64,000 nucleotides of DNA from Trogon surrucura (Eukaryota; Chordata; Aves; Trogoniformes; Trogonidae), in contig CM036619.1 of assembly GCA_020746105.1 (NCBI GenBank), forward strand, positions 3,745,395 to 3,809,394. Direction: 5' to 3'. Positions 33,331 through 45,040 of the stretch are shown here, one piece after another. Position 1 is the first letter of the stretch; the number at the start of each line of letters is the position of its first letter. Made by a program: the position numbers and the translations under genes. The notes below the pieces were generated by a model. It was not told the origin of the DNA. It saw only the letters and a list, made by a program, of their open reading frames with translations, and did not search any database.

Positions 33331-35885
33331 CTCAGCCTGTAACAGCAGACATCTCTATTTCCAGGTTTAATCTCAATAAAGAAACCAGTAAGAAAGAGTA
33401 ATTATATTTCTCAGGAACTAAAGTCCATCACAGCTCCTCACCATATGCTGCAATGAGGTGGAGAGGTTTACAAAAGCACAGTAATGGTAGAAAAAAATGC
33501 GATCAGCCACCTAATGCATTGTAGCGTGTCTTTTGTTCAGCACGCCTTTGTGAAACAAACTGAGTAGTCCAAAAGTAGTAAAGTAAGAATAAGATCATAA
33601 AAAAAGTAAAACGCTGCAATGGATAGCTGTTTTCTTGAGAAGACCTTCAGAAAGAGACCAATTGTCACATGATGAATGTGAATGGTGACATGTAATGCAT
33701 GGATGGATGACTAAACGTCTATTTGAGAAAGGTCTGCATGATTTAAAGAAGCAGGATTGTCCAGGTATATGTTCATGCATGAGAGAAACACGGTAAGCAG
33801 TCATATTTCAAGCTTAATGAAGTATCTTATTATCATCTTATATTGAAAAATATATTAACACTAGCATGTATACAATGTATCTGATTATGAGGAGGTATTT
33901 ATGGAATAGTGCACAAATTTCTGTTATTTCTTTCTTATTTATTTTCTATTTAGCTTTTTGAGGAAGACATGAGAGAGCAAAAAGCACAATTTTCTTGATC
34001 AGTGGATATACAGGAGGAGAGCACATAGTTTTCATGAGGACAGATGTGCCATGAAGGAATTCAAAAAGTTAAGAAAAAAAGCAAACAGCACATGTGAGAG
34101 TTTATAGATCCTCTGGGGCAGCAATAAAAATTAAAGTAATTCAACGGTGAGGTAGTGTTAGTAGATCTTGCTTCCATCATTAGTATGAGATTACATGATA
34201 TTTTCATTTTGTTTTTTTTTTAGATGTAAACTTTGATCTAAAACAGGAAAAGTTCACTATGAAATTCTGAACAGATTGCAAAAGAGAAGGAAACAAGTAC
34301 TCTGTTAGAGGTAGGGATCTCTGTCTACAGGAAAAAACCCCACATCTAAAAAGGGGCTTTAGAAAAAAAATTTAAAAAAAATATGATCAGAAAACAACAG
34401 AGGTTGCCTTTTTGAGCAAATATGGAATGAATTGTCCTCATCTTGGAATGTATTTTAACATAGACTTGAAAGAAACTGCATCCACATTTCCGGATCTGGC
34501 CAATATTCATGTTCTTGTATGTAAGCAGCAGCTTACCTGTTCAGCAATATCACGACCTGAGTATATGTAATGGATTAATGATTAAAATGACTCAAATGGA
34601 AGGAGAAAACAACAAAGACAGACAAAACCAGTTTTAGTTTTATTTAAAAAAGAAAAAAAAAACAACCACAAAAAAAAACCCCAGAAAACCAAACACCAAA
34701 ACCATGTGTTAGAAATAGGTACCTGGAATAACTGAATGAATTTATAACAGAGAAAATGTGATCTGAATTCTGGGAATTGTTCCCAGCTGGTAAGATCTGG
34801 CAGACTGTAAAGCAACTTCATAGGAGAAGCAGTGTCAGTGTTACCACTTGGGAAACTTAAATAGAGGAGGACTTGCTCTGGGGAGCAACAGGAAGGTTAT
34901 AGGAAAGCTCAGCATGACCTAAAGGGTCTTTTCTATCTAGTACAACCACGGCTCCATGTAATAGACTTGCCAGCTTCTCTAAAGCAAAGCATAGGCTGGA
35001 TCAATCTCCAAATGCACTAATAACAGGAATGGAAAAATGCTGAAACCACATTTCAAGGTGATACAAGTAGGAATGAGAAAAGGTAATGAATGCTAGGAGA
35101 CAGCTTCATGAACCGAAATACAGACCGTAAAATGAGTAGTTGGTCTTCACAGCAGTGTTACAGCCACCTTCTTCTGTGCTGCCGTGGATACAGAGAGCAA
35201 TATTAGCAATATCAGCATGACCGTGTGCTTAACTCAATACACCTTTTTCCATGGTAATAACAGCAGTAATAATTGTAAAGCTTAACAGGGTGTTTCATGC
35301 AATTATGCCACTTCTGTTCCTCAAGGCAGCCTGAACTCTCTTCTTACCGGCTGGCACGCTGTGTCAGTGGGACTGAGCAGTACGTAGTGGCAGTCCACAG
35401 AGCCAAATTTTGGTTTTGAACACAGTCATTTTTCTGCTTTGTAGTAAAATTTGACATTGAATTTTTGACTTTGGAAATTGAATTCAAACTGCTGGAAACT
35501 GACATTAGCAGCAAGTGCTGCATTCTGAGAGGAATGTGAGGTCCCAGGTCCCCAGAAAATGTCTGAGTGGGGTTGGGGATGCTCTGAGGTTGGAAACATG
35601 TTGATAGAAACCAGCATTTTTCTTGCTATCTTCTCCTTTTATTTGATTCCATTGTGTTTTACAGAGAACATATACTTTGCAACTACCTTCTGCGTGCTGC
35701 TAGTACTTATATAGACTTCTCTCACCTTCTCCTTCACTCATCTCTTCCTGACTGAAAAGCACAGGCCTACTTGCCTGTTCATCCTCTGAGAGCTTTTGCA
35801 GACCCTCACTCAGCGTGCTCTATACCTTTGGAAGTAAGCCAGAGTTTTCACTGAACATAAAGGAAATGGAATGCTAGGGTATAAA
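33331..35885. other. unique AT-rich noncoding stretch
   Basis: No gene recognised. A-rich runs at about 34363-34381 and 34644-34683. At about 34905-34945 'catgacctaaagggtctttt' might be a very decayed CR1 tail, too weak to call. Confidence 0.55.
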
Positions 35886-36040
35886 TCACACAGAATCACA
35901 GAATTAATGAGGCTGGGAAAGACTTGTGAGATCGTCAAGTCCAACCTATGACCTACCACCACCATACCGGCCAGACCATGGAACTAAGTACCACATCCAG
36001 TCTTTTCTTAAACACCCCCAGGGAGGGTGACTCCATCATT
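35886..36040 (-). repeat. CR1 3' end, about 155 bp, type IV
   Basis: 'cacacagaatcacagaatta', 'gagatcgtcaagtccaacct', 'aagtaccacatccagtcttt' and 'acacccccagggagggtgac'. Truncated at about 36040. Confidence 0.92.
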
Positions 36041-39000
36041 GGTGTTTGCGTGGGCCTCTAGTCCTCATTCTCCATGTTCATACATGCTTAATCACTCACT
36101 AAATCAACACTGACATGTAATCAGACTAAGGGAGAAGTACGGAAAAATTCAATAAGGAGGACAAACACAAATATTCTACTTCCTTCTTGCCACCTTCTCA
36201 CTAGTGTTGGTGTAGTGGACAGATGCATGAATGTGAACTTTATTACTGGGAAAAGTTGGAGACCTGCTTTTGCTGTTTCCCCAAGATTCTGTGGCCCTTT
36301 TCTATTTGTGCAGTGTATCATCTCCAAGACCTGGATTATACTGGTTTCTCTCTCACGGTATACAATGCTTAGTGTAGATTTGGAGGACTTCTGATTGGAG
36401 TTTTTCTTCCTATCACATAGCGAAACTTTTCCCCAGTTTCACAAGCTTTTCTTTTTCTTAACAATCTTTGAATGAGTTAAGAACTAAGAGTTACACAGGG
36501 AAATTCAATCTTCTTTATGCTGAAGGAATTCAGAATAGACATGTTTGGTCACATTCAATGGTAAAAAGAAATGCACTGTTCAGTGTTTTCAAAACCTACT
36601 CTTCATATTTGTTCAGGCATGGAGGCAAGCTAAAGAGGAGAAAGAAACCACTCCAGCTATATTTCAGGTTCAGACACAAAATTTGTGTTGCTTTTACTGA
36701 CAAAGGGGGAGAAATATGGCTTCTGTTTGTTCAACAATTCCTGTGTTTTTTTCTGAAGAGACATCAAAGACTAAACATAAAATTCTGGTCCTGTTAAACG
36801 CTCCTATCCTCTTCAGCATAGATTGAACTTGTCTCTCTAAATATTTTACCAGATATAATTTTTCCTTTAATTTCTCTTCATCCTTTTCTTTACTTCATTG
36901 TTTTTCTACTGGGAACAAATGCCAGATTTGTTAGAAAGTATTAGTTTCCCTATGGGTCACCTCTATGCTTTTTTTTGTCATGTACTTTTTACTTATTCTG
37001 ACAGAATATGAGACATTATCAGATATGTCCTCCACTTATTGAGTTCTGCCTGGTACTATAACTGTAATATACATGAGCTAATATTTCATGCTTATATTGT
37101 GTCTTACATTCAAAAATCTAATAGCAATTCAGAAAGAGGTATAAAACATTAATGACGTGTAAGAAAAGAAGGGAGCTATAAAATGAAGAGAGGAAAAGGA
37201 AGTAAATTTTCAACCTAATTTTACTTGGGTTCTTCAGAAAGAAGAATATTTCAGTTCAGTGGAAAAGCAAATAAAAATATACTTTAATTTTTGAAGAAAA
37301 AGCTATTTTAATCTTGAAGGACTTTTATGAACATTTTACTTTTGAGACACTGACTGAAAGCCTGCAACCATCTGTATTTGTACACATCACCCAATTCATT
37401 CATAAAGCAACATTGCCAGTTAGTGATACTCTTCAGGTTTCAGAGATTTTGAAAACTATGTCAGAGAACGCGTGAAGTCACACATTAAATTTGAGGAGAA
37501 AACTGAACAAAGAAAGTAGGGCTCCTGAATACAAAAATCGACCTTTTATCTATGTTACATACAAGCTGACACATACATTGTTCGCTGCAGTCCCAAGAGG
37601 TAATTGTAGCTATAGAGCAAAACCAAGAAGCTGACTCTTGGCTTTTGCTACTTATAGTCCATTACTTGATATTTCCTTCGGTTAAAAAAAAAAAAAAAAA
37701 CAAAAAACTCTCTTAAGCATATATTTGGGATGAAAAATAAAGCAAAAATAAATCTGTGATATTAATATCAATTCTTACACTCTCTCTGGTAAACAGAAGA
37801 CTGCATTTACAAAGTATCATAGTTCTTTCATTGCAGGCTGTGTATATTGTTCTGGAGGGCAAAAAATAGAATACTGAGAAAGGCCCATCAATCTGTTTGT
37901 CATGTAGGATTCTTCCTGATTTAGACTCAAAATCTAAGGCATGGTTGACAATGTAAATATTTTTCACTGCAAAAACGTTGATTTCTAAAGCCACCGATTG
38001 ATAAGTTGTCTTTTTCTACAGACTCTTGCCGTAGAGATGAAAACGGTTAGTGCCACACAAGGTATTATTGAGGTGCTTTTGACAGCATTTCACACCTCAT
38101 TTGCTGCCAAAGTTATTAGATTTTAGTCAATGGTCGAAGAGTAAATTGACTCTAAAGGGCTCCTTTAAAGCACTGAGGCATGAGATTAGAACAATTTAGA
38201 AATTATCTTGATCTTTACTTCATCTTGTGCTCAAAGTAGAGGTGACCACCTTTTCTAGCTACCTTCTTGCTTATTTAAAAGAAAACACTTAAGGTTAATA
38301 TAAGCCTTGAAATGGTGCCATTTGTATGTGGCTTCTGGAAGTTAAATTATTTGGAAGGGTACCTTTGATAAAGCAAGCATGTGAATGTAGATCAGCTGTA
38401 ACTACTTCCAATGACAAAAAACCTTGGCCAATCTGGAATGAAAGTCACTAAGCAGTGCCAAGTGCTTTTCCCAAGGATAAAATCAGCAAAACTCAAATGT
38501 GTGATAACGGTGACACACGTCCTGAAGACCATACTGTTATACATAACATATCCTCTCACCTTTTTATACCTATGTAAAAATGCTATTTTGCTCTCATATC
38601 CTACCTCACAGGAAGGACACTGTGTTTCTTAGTCGTTCTGTGCTTCATTAATAGATTTTCACGGTAACAAACACTATGCACCATCATTCCTTCACTACAT
38701 CATCATGAAATAATTATTTTTAAGTTCCAGTGATGACTTTTCCATTGAGAAGAGACCACTACAGGCTTTGCCATCCAAGGCAGTGATAGAATGGAGGACT
38801 CAATATCCCTCAAAGAACATACGTGCTTCTTCTCTTCAATGCAGACATGCACAAACCTCCCAGGTCACTTAATCTCAGAAACTCAGTACCAAGTCGTTTC
38901 AAGCAGTGCTACAAGTATTCCAAATTGCTGTGTCTGGCAAAAGTACTTTCAGATCATCTACACCAGCTACTGACAAGTTTAGGGGTAAAAATAAAAGTTA

Positions 39001-39574
39001 TGTTGTTGCTTAGTGTTCTGAAGTTCGAAAGCCTCTAGACTCAAGGTTGCAAAGGGCATAACTTACCTTTAGGCACCCAGAAAATATATGCTGCACATTT
39101 AGGTTCTAAGGTATGGAGGTGAAAGTCTCACATCTCTGCTGCCTGATCCTCTCTCGAAAGACTCACTCTTTACTTTACAGTGAGGACATGCAGCAGCCTC
39201 AGCCTGGCTCCCATCAATTGAGGAAGACATGTTAGTTTAAACTATATACACGCAAGGGGACAATTAGGCCTCCAGTCTTCTTGCCTGTCTCCCTGCAGAT
39301 ATTTTATATTTCCTGGAGGAATTCCTAAAACTCGGGGCACTTTGTGTCAGCGATGACAAATTCCTCACTCAAATCATTTAGCCTCTGGGAAGTTGTGACA
39401 ATGCCTAACTTGGTCTCATGAATGTGTTACCTAAAAAAAAAAGAGTCCTGAAGTGGCTAAAAACCAGGCAGGACTGCATTTATCTTCTCTGTAACACTGA
39501 ATTCTACTGGAGGCTTTTGGGATCCATCTGTCATTGAAGGGAAAGAACATCTTCAGCCATAGGCTTGCCAAGCT
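36041..39574. other. unique AT-rich noncoding stretch
   Basis: No gene or dispersed repeat recognised over 3.5 kb. A-run at 37685-37710. The open stretch near 36468-36797 has no domain I recognise. Confidence 0.55.
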
Positions 39575-39938
39575 CTGAAGAGAGCTTTAAACTAAATACA
39601 CCACGGGAAGGGAAACTCACTCCATCCCAGTCCTACCAGTCTGATGCCAGTGCCAGCAATAGATTCAGTCCAGTGAAGTTCCTACTGACTGGCAAAGGGG
39701 AAACATAACTCCCATTTTTAATGAGGCCAAAAAAAAGGAAGGGCTGGGAAGCTATGGGGCAGTCAATTTTACCTCTATGCCTAGCAAGATCTTGGAGTAG
39801 ATTCTTCTGGAAACTGTGCTAGGACACATGAGAAATAATGAGGTGATTGGTGACAGCTAACATGGCTTCACTAGGGGCAAATCACACCTGACAAATTTGG
39901 TGGACTTCTATGATGGGACTACAATGTCTACAGGTAAG

Positions 39939-39987
39939 GGTAGAGCAGGTAGTAAAGGTAGAGCAGGTGGTAAAGGTAAAGGTAGAG
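39939..39987 (+). repeat. 18-bp tandem repeat at a CR1-in-CR1 junction
   Basis: 'ggtagagcaggtagtaaa' (39939-39956), 'ggtagagcaggtggtaaa' (39957-39974), then partial units 'ggtaaa' and 'ggtagag'. The first part of the unit comes from the host CR1 word 'aagggaagagca'. The array fills the left junction of the nested copy. Confidence 0.85.
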
Positions 39988-40177
39988 AGTGGCAAGAGTT
40001 TGGAATCAATTGCCCAGAGACGTTGTGGCTGCACAATCCCTGGAGGTGTTCAAGGCCAAGATGGACAGAGCCTTGAGTAGCCTGATCTAGTTGAGAGGCA
40101 TCCCTGCCCATGACAGGGAGGTTGGATTAGATGATCTCTAAGGTCCCTTCCAGCCTAGGCCGTTCTATGATTCTAGG
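39988..40177 (+). repeat. CR1 3' end nested in an older CR1, type III
   Basis: 'caattgcccagagacgttgt', 'tggaggtgttcaaggccaag', 'gccttgagtagcctgatcta', 'ggttggattagatgatctct' and ATTCTAGG, followed directly by host sequence 'atctacctggatttgtgcaa'. Same orientation as the host. Host bases equivalent to 'actgacatc' are missing at the right junction. Confidence 0.93.
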
Positions 40178-40416
40178 ATCTACCTGGATTTGTGCAAAAC
40201 ATTTGACACTGACCCACAAGACATACTTGTCTCTAAATTGAAGAAATGTGGATTTGATGGATGGACAACTAAGTGGATAAAAAAATTGGCCAGAGAGTCA
40301 CAGTCAAAGAGTTGAGGTGAACAGTTTGATGTCCAAGTGAAGACCAGTGATAAGTGGTGTTCCTCAGGGGTCGGTACTGGGACCAGGGCCATTTAACATC
40401 TTTGTTGGTGACATGG

Positions 40417-40432
40417 TTCTATGATTCTATGG
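40417..40432 (+). repeat. 16-bp octamer-only insertion inside CR1
   Basis: 'ttctatgattctatgg' interrupts host sequence that is contiguous in CR1 (ggtgacatgg / acagtggaattgag). The host word ATGG is repeated at the right edge. No CR1 body accompanies it. Confidence 0.85.
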
Positions 40433-41230
40433 ACAGTGGAATTGAGTGCACCCTCAGAAAGTTTGCCAATGACACCAAGCTGTGTGTTGTGGCTACATGC
40501 TAGAGGGAAGGGATGCTATCCAGAGGGACCTTGACAGGCTGGAGAGGTGGGCCCGTGGAAACCTCATGAAGTTAAGCAAAACCAGGTGCAAGATCCTGGA
40601 CATGGATTGAGCCAATTTCAAGTGCAAACATCAGGCTTGGAAAAAACTGGACTGAGAGAAGCCCGGCAGAGAAGGACTTGGGTGTGTTAGTTGACAAGAA
40701 GCTCAACATGAGCTGAGTGTATGAACCCACAATCCAGAAAGTCAACTGTATCTGGGTCTATATCAAAAGAAATGTGGCCATTAAGTCAACAGAGGTGATT
40801 CTACCCCGCTATGCTGCCCTTGTGAGACCCTATCTGCAGTACTGCAGCCAGTTCTGGAGCCCTTAGTGTAGGAAAGATGTGGACCTAGAGGAACAAGTAC
40901 AGAGGAGGACTACAAAGAAGATAAGAGGTGCACCTCCCCTGTGAGGACAAGCTTAGAGAGTTGGAGTTGTTCATCCTGAAGAAGAGAAGGCTACAGGAAA
41001 ACCTTATGGAAGCCTTTGAGTACTTAAAGAGTGCTTACAAAAAAACCTGAAGATGGATTTTTTTTACCAGGGCATGTAGTGATAGGACAAGAGGTTGGAT
41101 GGGGGGTTGAGCAAGTTGGTCAACTGGAATGTGTCACTGCCCGTGGCAGGAGGATTGGAGTTAGATGATCATTGAGCTCCCCTCCAACACAAATCATTCT
41201 ATGATTCTATGTTTCTATGATTCTATGATT

Positions 41231-43612
41231 TGTCATTTGTGGAGATTCTTGTACACATACAATCCCAAGCTACTTTCTGGGAAACGTATTTTTGTACCTG
41301 ACGTTTTATTGATGGCAAAATATCATTGATTTATTCCTCAAAAGTTTCCCAATTGAACTATTAGTTCTCTTCCTTGACACCAAGAAACCATTGGAAATGC
41401 ACAGTTGTCGTGGTAAATTATTAAAAAAACCCCAAAAAAACCAACTTTTTTTCACTCTGTAACAAAGTTGCGGGAAACTCTTTAGTAAAATCAATTGATG
41501 GTAATTAGAGTACAACTTCTAACTGTGCCTAAATCGTACTTGATTGGGGCTATTGTGTTAGGTCTTGCCATTAACTGTATTTCATTGCATCTGAATTATC
41601 ATAAGTGATCCTCAAATCCTCTCTCTTTCCTTCGATTCAAAGATGAATGTCTTAGCTTTACATTACTGTATTATCAAAACCTCCTCTCTAGACCAATACG
41701 TTAGAAAGACCCATTTTTCACTGAATGTTAGGCCTGACAAGGGATTATTATTCTAATGTGTTGGAGAAATTAGCTCATTTTTACGCAAATTCTGTCTTCC
41801 CATTCATCACTTCCCTGCTGTTGGGGCTTCCAAAATTATATATTCAGGAAGAAAATTTAAGTGTCATGGTGGAGAGCTGAAAATACACAAATAGCATAGG
41901 AAATGCCATTCCTTTCCGTTCCACTCCACTGAATGTGAATCATGAGTTCAGTGTGCTGTTTTACATATTGCTATGAACTATGACTTTAGGGAAGTCCTTC
42001 TTAGTCCTTCTTGTCTTTACTGGTAGCACATCCTTAATACATATAAAATAGACCTTCTCTATCAGGTCAGTCAAACCCATCTTTTGTTGCTAACATCAGC
42101 CCATATTGCTGACAACTCTCTGTCTTCTGATTAGATTTCAGTTTCTTTAGAGCTATTGAAGAGCTCAAAATACGACCCTGTTTACCTCATGAATCATGAA
42201 GAACAATGTGTGAGCATGTTAAAACTATGAATAAATCTAATATTATGATGACTTAGAATGGCTAACAGAAACCCCTATGTCATATTTAGTTGCCCTAGTC
42301 AGTGGTAATATATATAAATTTATATTGTGAAAATCTAGCAGATGGGACTCTTGAATGCCGGGTTGCTTAGAACTCAAACTTTGTCACAATGTCAAATAGA
42401 AAAGAATTTATTCAGGATGATGGAGGAGAATAAGGAAAAAAGGGTAAAGTTAACTGGCATTATCTAAACTCATAAAAGAGACAATTAGAAGAGGACACAA
42501 GTCAAATTGAGAGAAGAATGAGGTAGGCTGAACTGCAAAGTGTTTGGGAGGTTAAGATGAAACCAGTGAAGTAGTCCAAAAATATCTTAAGGTTCAGTGA
42601 AATTTGGTCAATGAATAAGGTGGAAGTTTTCAGCAGATGTTCAAAAAGGGGTTAAATATGGAAAGAAGACTGGCAAAAGACTAGTAAATCTTTCTTAAGG
42701 TGTTTAGGCCTGAAATCTTGCCATATGAACAAAAGGAGCACAGTTTATATAGAGATCAAGAAATTTCTTGATACTTTAGCCATTGTCTCAATGACATATT
42801 ATTAATCTAATAAAAATATTTCATTAGTTTACAGTGTAGATCCCTGATCTGAGGTGTTAATCTGCCTAGTAGTATGTTAGAATCTGTGATATTTAGGCTT
42901 AATTTCAACAAAGCAAGTGCAGATGTCTTTATAACGTGACACAAATCATCCCCTAAACTCAATATTGATTAGACTCTTATCGACTATAAAGGGAGCCCAA
43001 GGTGACCTGTTTAAGTCTGTGTTTTCATTAAACCAAATGTATCTCACCCCTGAAGTAAGAGATTAATCCCACTCCTGCTTGTACTACAGGTCTTTCATCG
43101 TCTTGACAGTTTCTGGTATTCTTTACCTCACACAGTAACTGAGCCACTTTTTACTGCACCAAACTTTCTCACGTTCTCTGCTTTGGAATAGGCTGTAAAG
43201 CTCACCTTTCTGCTGCTCAAATGCACCTTACTTGCTCCCGACCTTGCCATCTGCCCTACATCTTGCTCCAGTGGTTTAGGTGCAATGTTGTCACCTTTCA
43301 TTAAGGTGTTTGTCTATGAGAGGACAAGGTATTCGTAAATTATTTGTGAGAGAGGAACACCTTTAGAACAGCTCTCTATTGTTATTTTGCAACTTTGCTC
43401 TCCATGAGTCTCTGGTGACCTGCTCATCATAATCTCTTGGCTTTGCTGTGCCAGGTGGAAATCTTTGCCAGCAGGACTCCAAAATTAGGAGGTTAGTATC
43501 TGCATATATTTCTTCTTGAAGCACAAGACTAACTTGGAGCTATTTTTAGAAGACTGACTAGATGAGCGCAGATCAATATAGTGTAACTTCAAAGTTGTTT
43601 ACACTTTGAGGT
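41231..43612. other. unique AT-rich noncoding stretch
   Basis: No gene recognised. A small tandem 'gtccttcttagtccttctt' lies at about 41993-42011. Otherwise nothing. Confidence 0.55.
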
Positions 43613-43662
43613 GTTAGCCTAGTTAACCTCCAGAGGTTCTTTCCAGCCTAGATATACCAATT
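43613..43662 (+). repeat. decayed CR1 3' tail
   Basis: 'cctagttaacctccagaggt' and 'tctttccagcctagatata' match the CR1 UTR order ACTAGATGACCTCCAGAGGT-CCCTTCCAACCTAGATTA. Octamers are no longer readable. Confidence 0.55.
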
Positions 43663-44764
43663 ACTAATTGTACATCCCTACATTTAGAGCATTATACGTC
43701 AACTTCAGCATTCACTATCAGACTGTCATCAGTTTTCTTTCAGCAGCGATCCACTTTTACCTTTCACCCTCATTGCCACCAACTGTTATCAGAGTGTAGA
43801 TAACATTGCTGAATATTTTCTATAGAGTAAGAAGAGTGGATTTTTTTTTCTATATTCAAATAACCAGAAGAATAGCCATGAACAAAACCTCTTCTCCTTA
43901 GATATTTACATTTTGTAGGAAATTAGCCTAAGCATGGTGATTAGCAAAGAGTAAAAATATGTAGGCTATTACCTACACATTTTTTTCTCCTACTAAGTGA
44001 TACACCAACACATAATAAGGGTGAGCTCCCTTCTTCACTATACGGTGTTCTAACATCCAGATTCAGTGTTTCTGGGTCTTTCCAGGACATTCAAGTCTTT
44101 ATGAGGCTGTTTCTGTGTCTGTTATTGTCGGGAGAATCATACAGCACAAAGTTCCCATGGGCTAGATCTACTCATTCTCTACTTTACAAGAAGTACCCAT
44201 AACATGCTAGAGGACTCCTCTGCATAGATACTGATATCAGCACTAGCAACTTCTATCAACTTATTCTTCTCAGATGAGCTCACTGGTGAAGCTTGGTAAA
44301 ACATGGCTTTTGATCATGACATAGCTTGCCAGGTTTTGATTTTCTTCCTAATGCAATCAGTCCGAGACTCGAGTAGTTTCACCCCTCTGGCACTAGTGTA
44401 AAATGTGTTTGTGTTTTTCCAGTTTGAAGTGCCTGAAATAGTGTAAGGTGTGTCATAACCCAGACATTATTGTAGCATGACACAGAGTACATGATATTTG
44501 CCTTAGATCAGGGAATGAAGGCATCTGTTGACCATTTGGAGGCCAACAGTTAGCTGGATTGGTTCTGGAGGATTGTGCAGAGCAGTTACAACTGGTGTAC
44601 TCTTTGCCACACTGCCTATAGGAAAGGGTCCCAAGAGTTGCCTATTCACACAAGCAGTGCAGGCTCTTCTTTTGAGGGAAATGAGGTTGTTTACTGCAAA
44701 GAATAACCCATGAGTGAACTTACATATGGGCGGTGTATACAGTGAGGGGACCAAGACCTGAGTA
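43663..44764. other. unique noncoding stretch
   Basis: Nothing recognised. Confidence 0.55.
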
Positions 44765-45040
44765 GGAAGAAAGGAACAAGAGGAAATGATCTCAAGTTTT
44801 GCCGAGGGAAGTCTAGATTGGATAGTAGGAAATAAAAATCTTTACTGAAAGGATTATCACGCATTGGAAGAAGTTGCCCAGAGAAGTGGTGAAGTCCCCA
44901 TCTCTGGAGATATTTAAGAGTCATGTAGACATAGAGCTTAGGGAAATGTTTTAGTCAAGGACTTGTCAATGTTAGGTTAATGGTTGGACTCGATGATCCT
45001 AAAGGTCTTTTCCAATCTAGACTATTCCGTGATTCAGTGA
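44765..45040 (+). repeat. CR1 3' end, about 275 bp, type I
   Basis: 'aaaggaacaagaggaaatga', 'gattggatagtaggaaataa', 'tatcacgcattggaagaagt', 'tggttggactcgatgatcct', then decayed octamers (attccgtgattcagtg). Confidence 0.93.

Larger units (their letters stand above)
39674..41060 (+). pseudogene. CR1 ORF2 reverse-transcriptase fossil with lost catalytic aspartate
   Basis: The sequence would encode the CR1 reverse transcriptase, which primes on nicked target DNA. 'EVPTDWQRGNITPIF' is readable at the start (about 39674). The 'FNIFVGDM' strand follows at about 40391, and the catalytic box reads FAND instead of FADD at 40462-40473 (TTT GCC AAT GAC), so the first aspartate of the pair is gone. '[12 protein letters not shown]'-like sequence resumes only after the nested CR1 at 40178. 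Stops and frameshifts are scattered throughout, for example TAG in 'cctctatgcctagcaagatc'. A dead relic. The gap before 39674 suggests the endonuclease region was deleted. Confidence 0.85.
39575..41230 (+). repeat. CR1 LINE, longest copy, rearranged, type III
   Basis: Starts with a 'gagagctttaaactaaatac' segment that resembles the CR1 region between ORF1 and ORF2. At about 39674 it jumps to the start of the reverse-transcriptase domain. It then runs through the palm ([12 protein letters not shown] at 40358, decayed catalytic box at 40462-40473), the C-terminal ORF2 region, the type III UTR and an octamer tail (attctatgattctatgtttc) ending at about 41230. It contains two later insertions (39988-40177 and 40417-40432) and an apparent internal deletion near 41091-41098, where the UTR follows 'gataggacaagagg' directly. 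The 5' boundary is uncertain. Confidence 0.92.

Noticed and set aside
34905..34945. Possible decayed CR1 UTR ('catgacctaaagggtctttt')
   Set aside because: Similarity is short and has no octamers or neighbouring CR1 words.
36468..36797. 109-codon forward open stretch
   Set aside because: Lysine- and phenylalanine-rich as expected from A/T-rich DNA, with no domain or splice-flanked structure.
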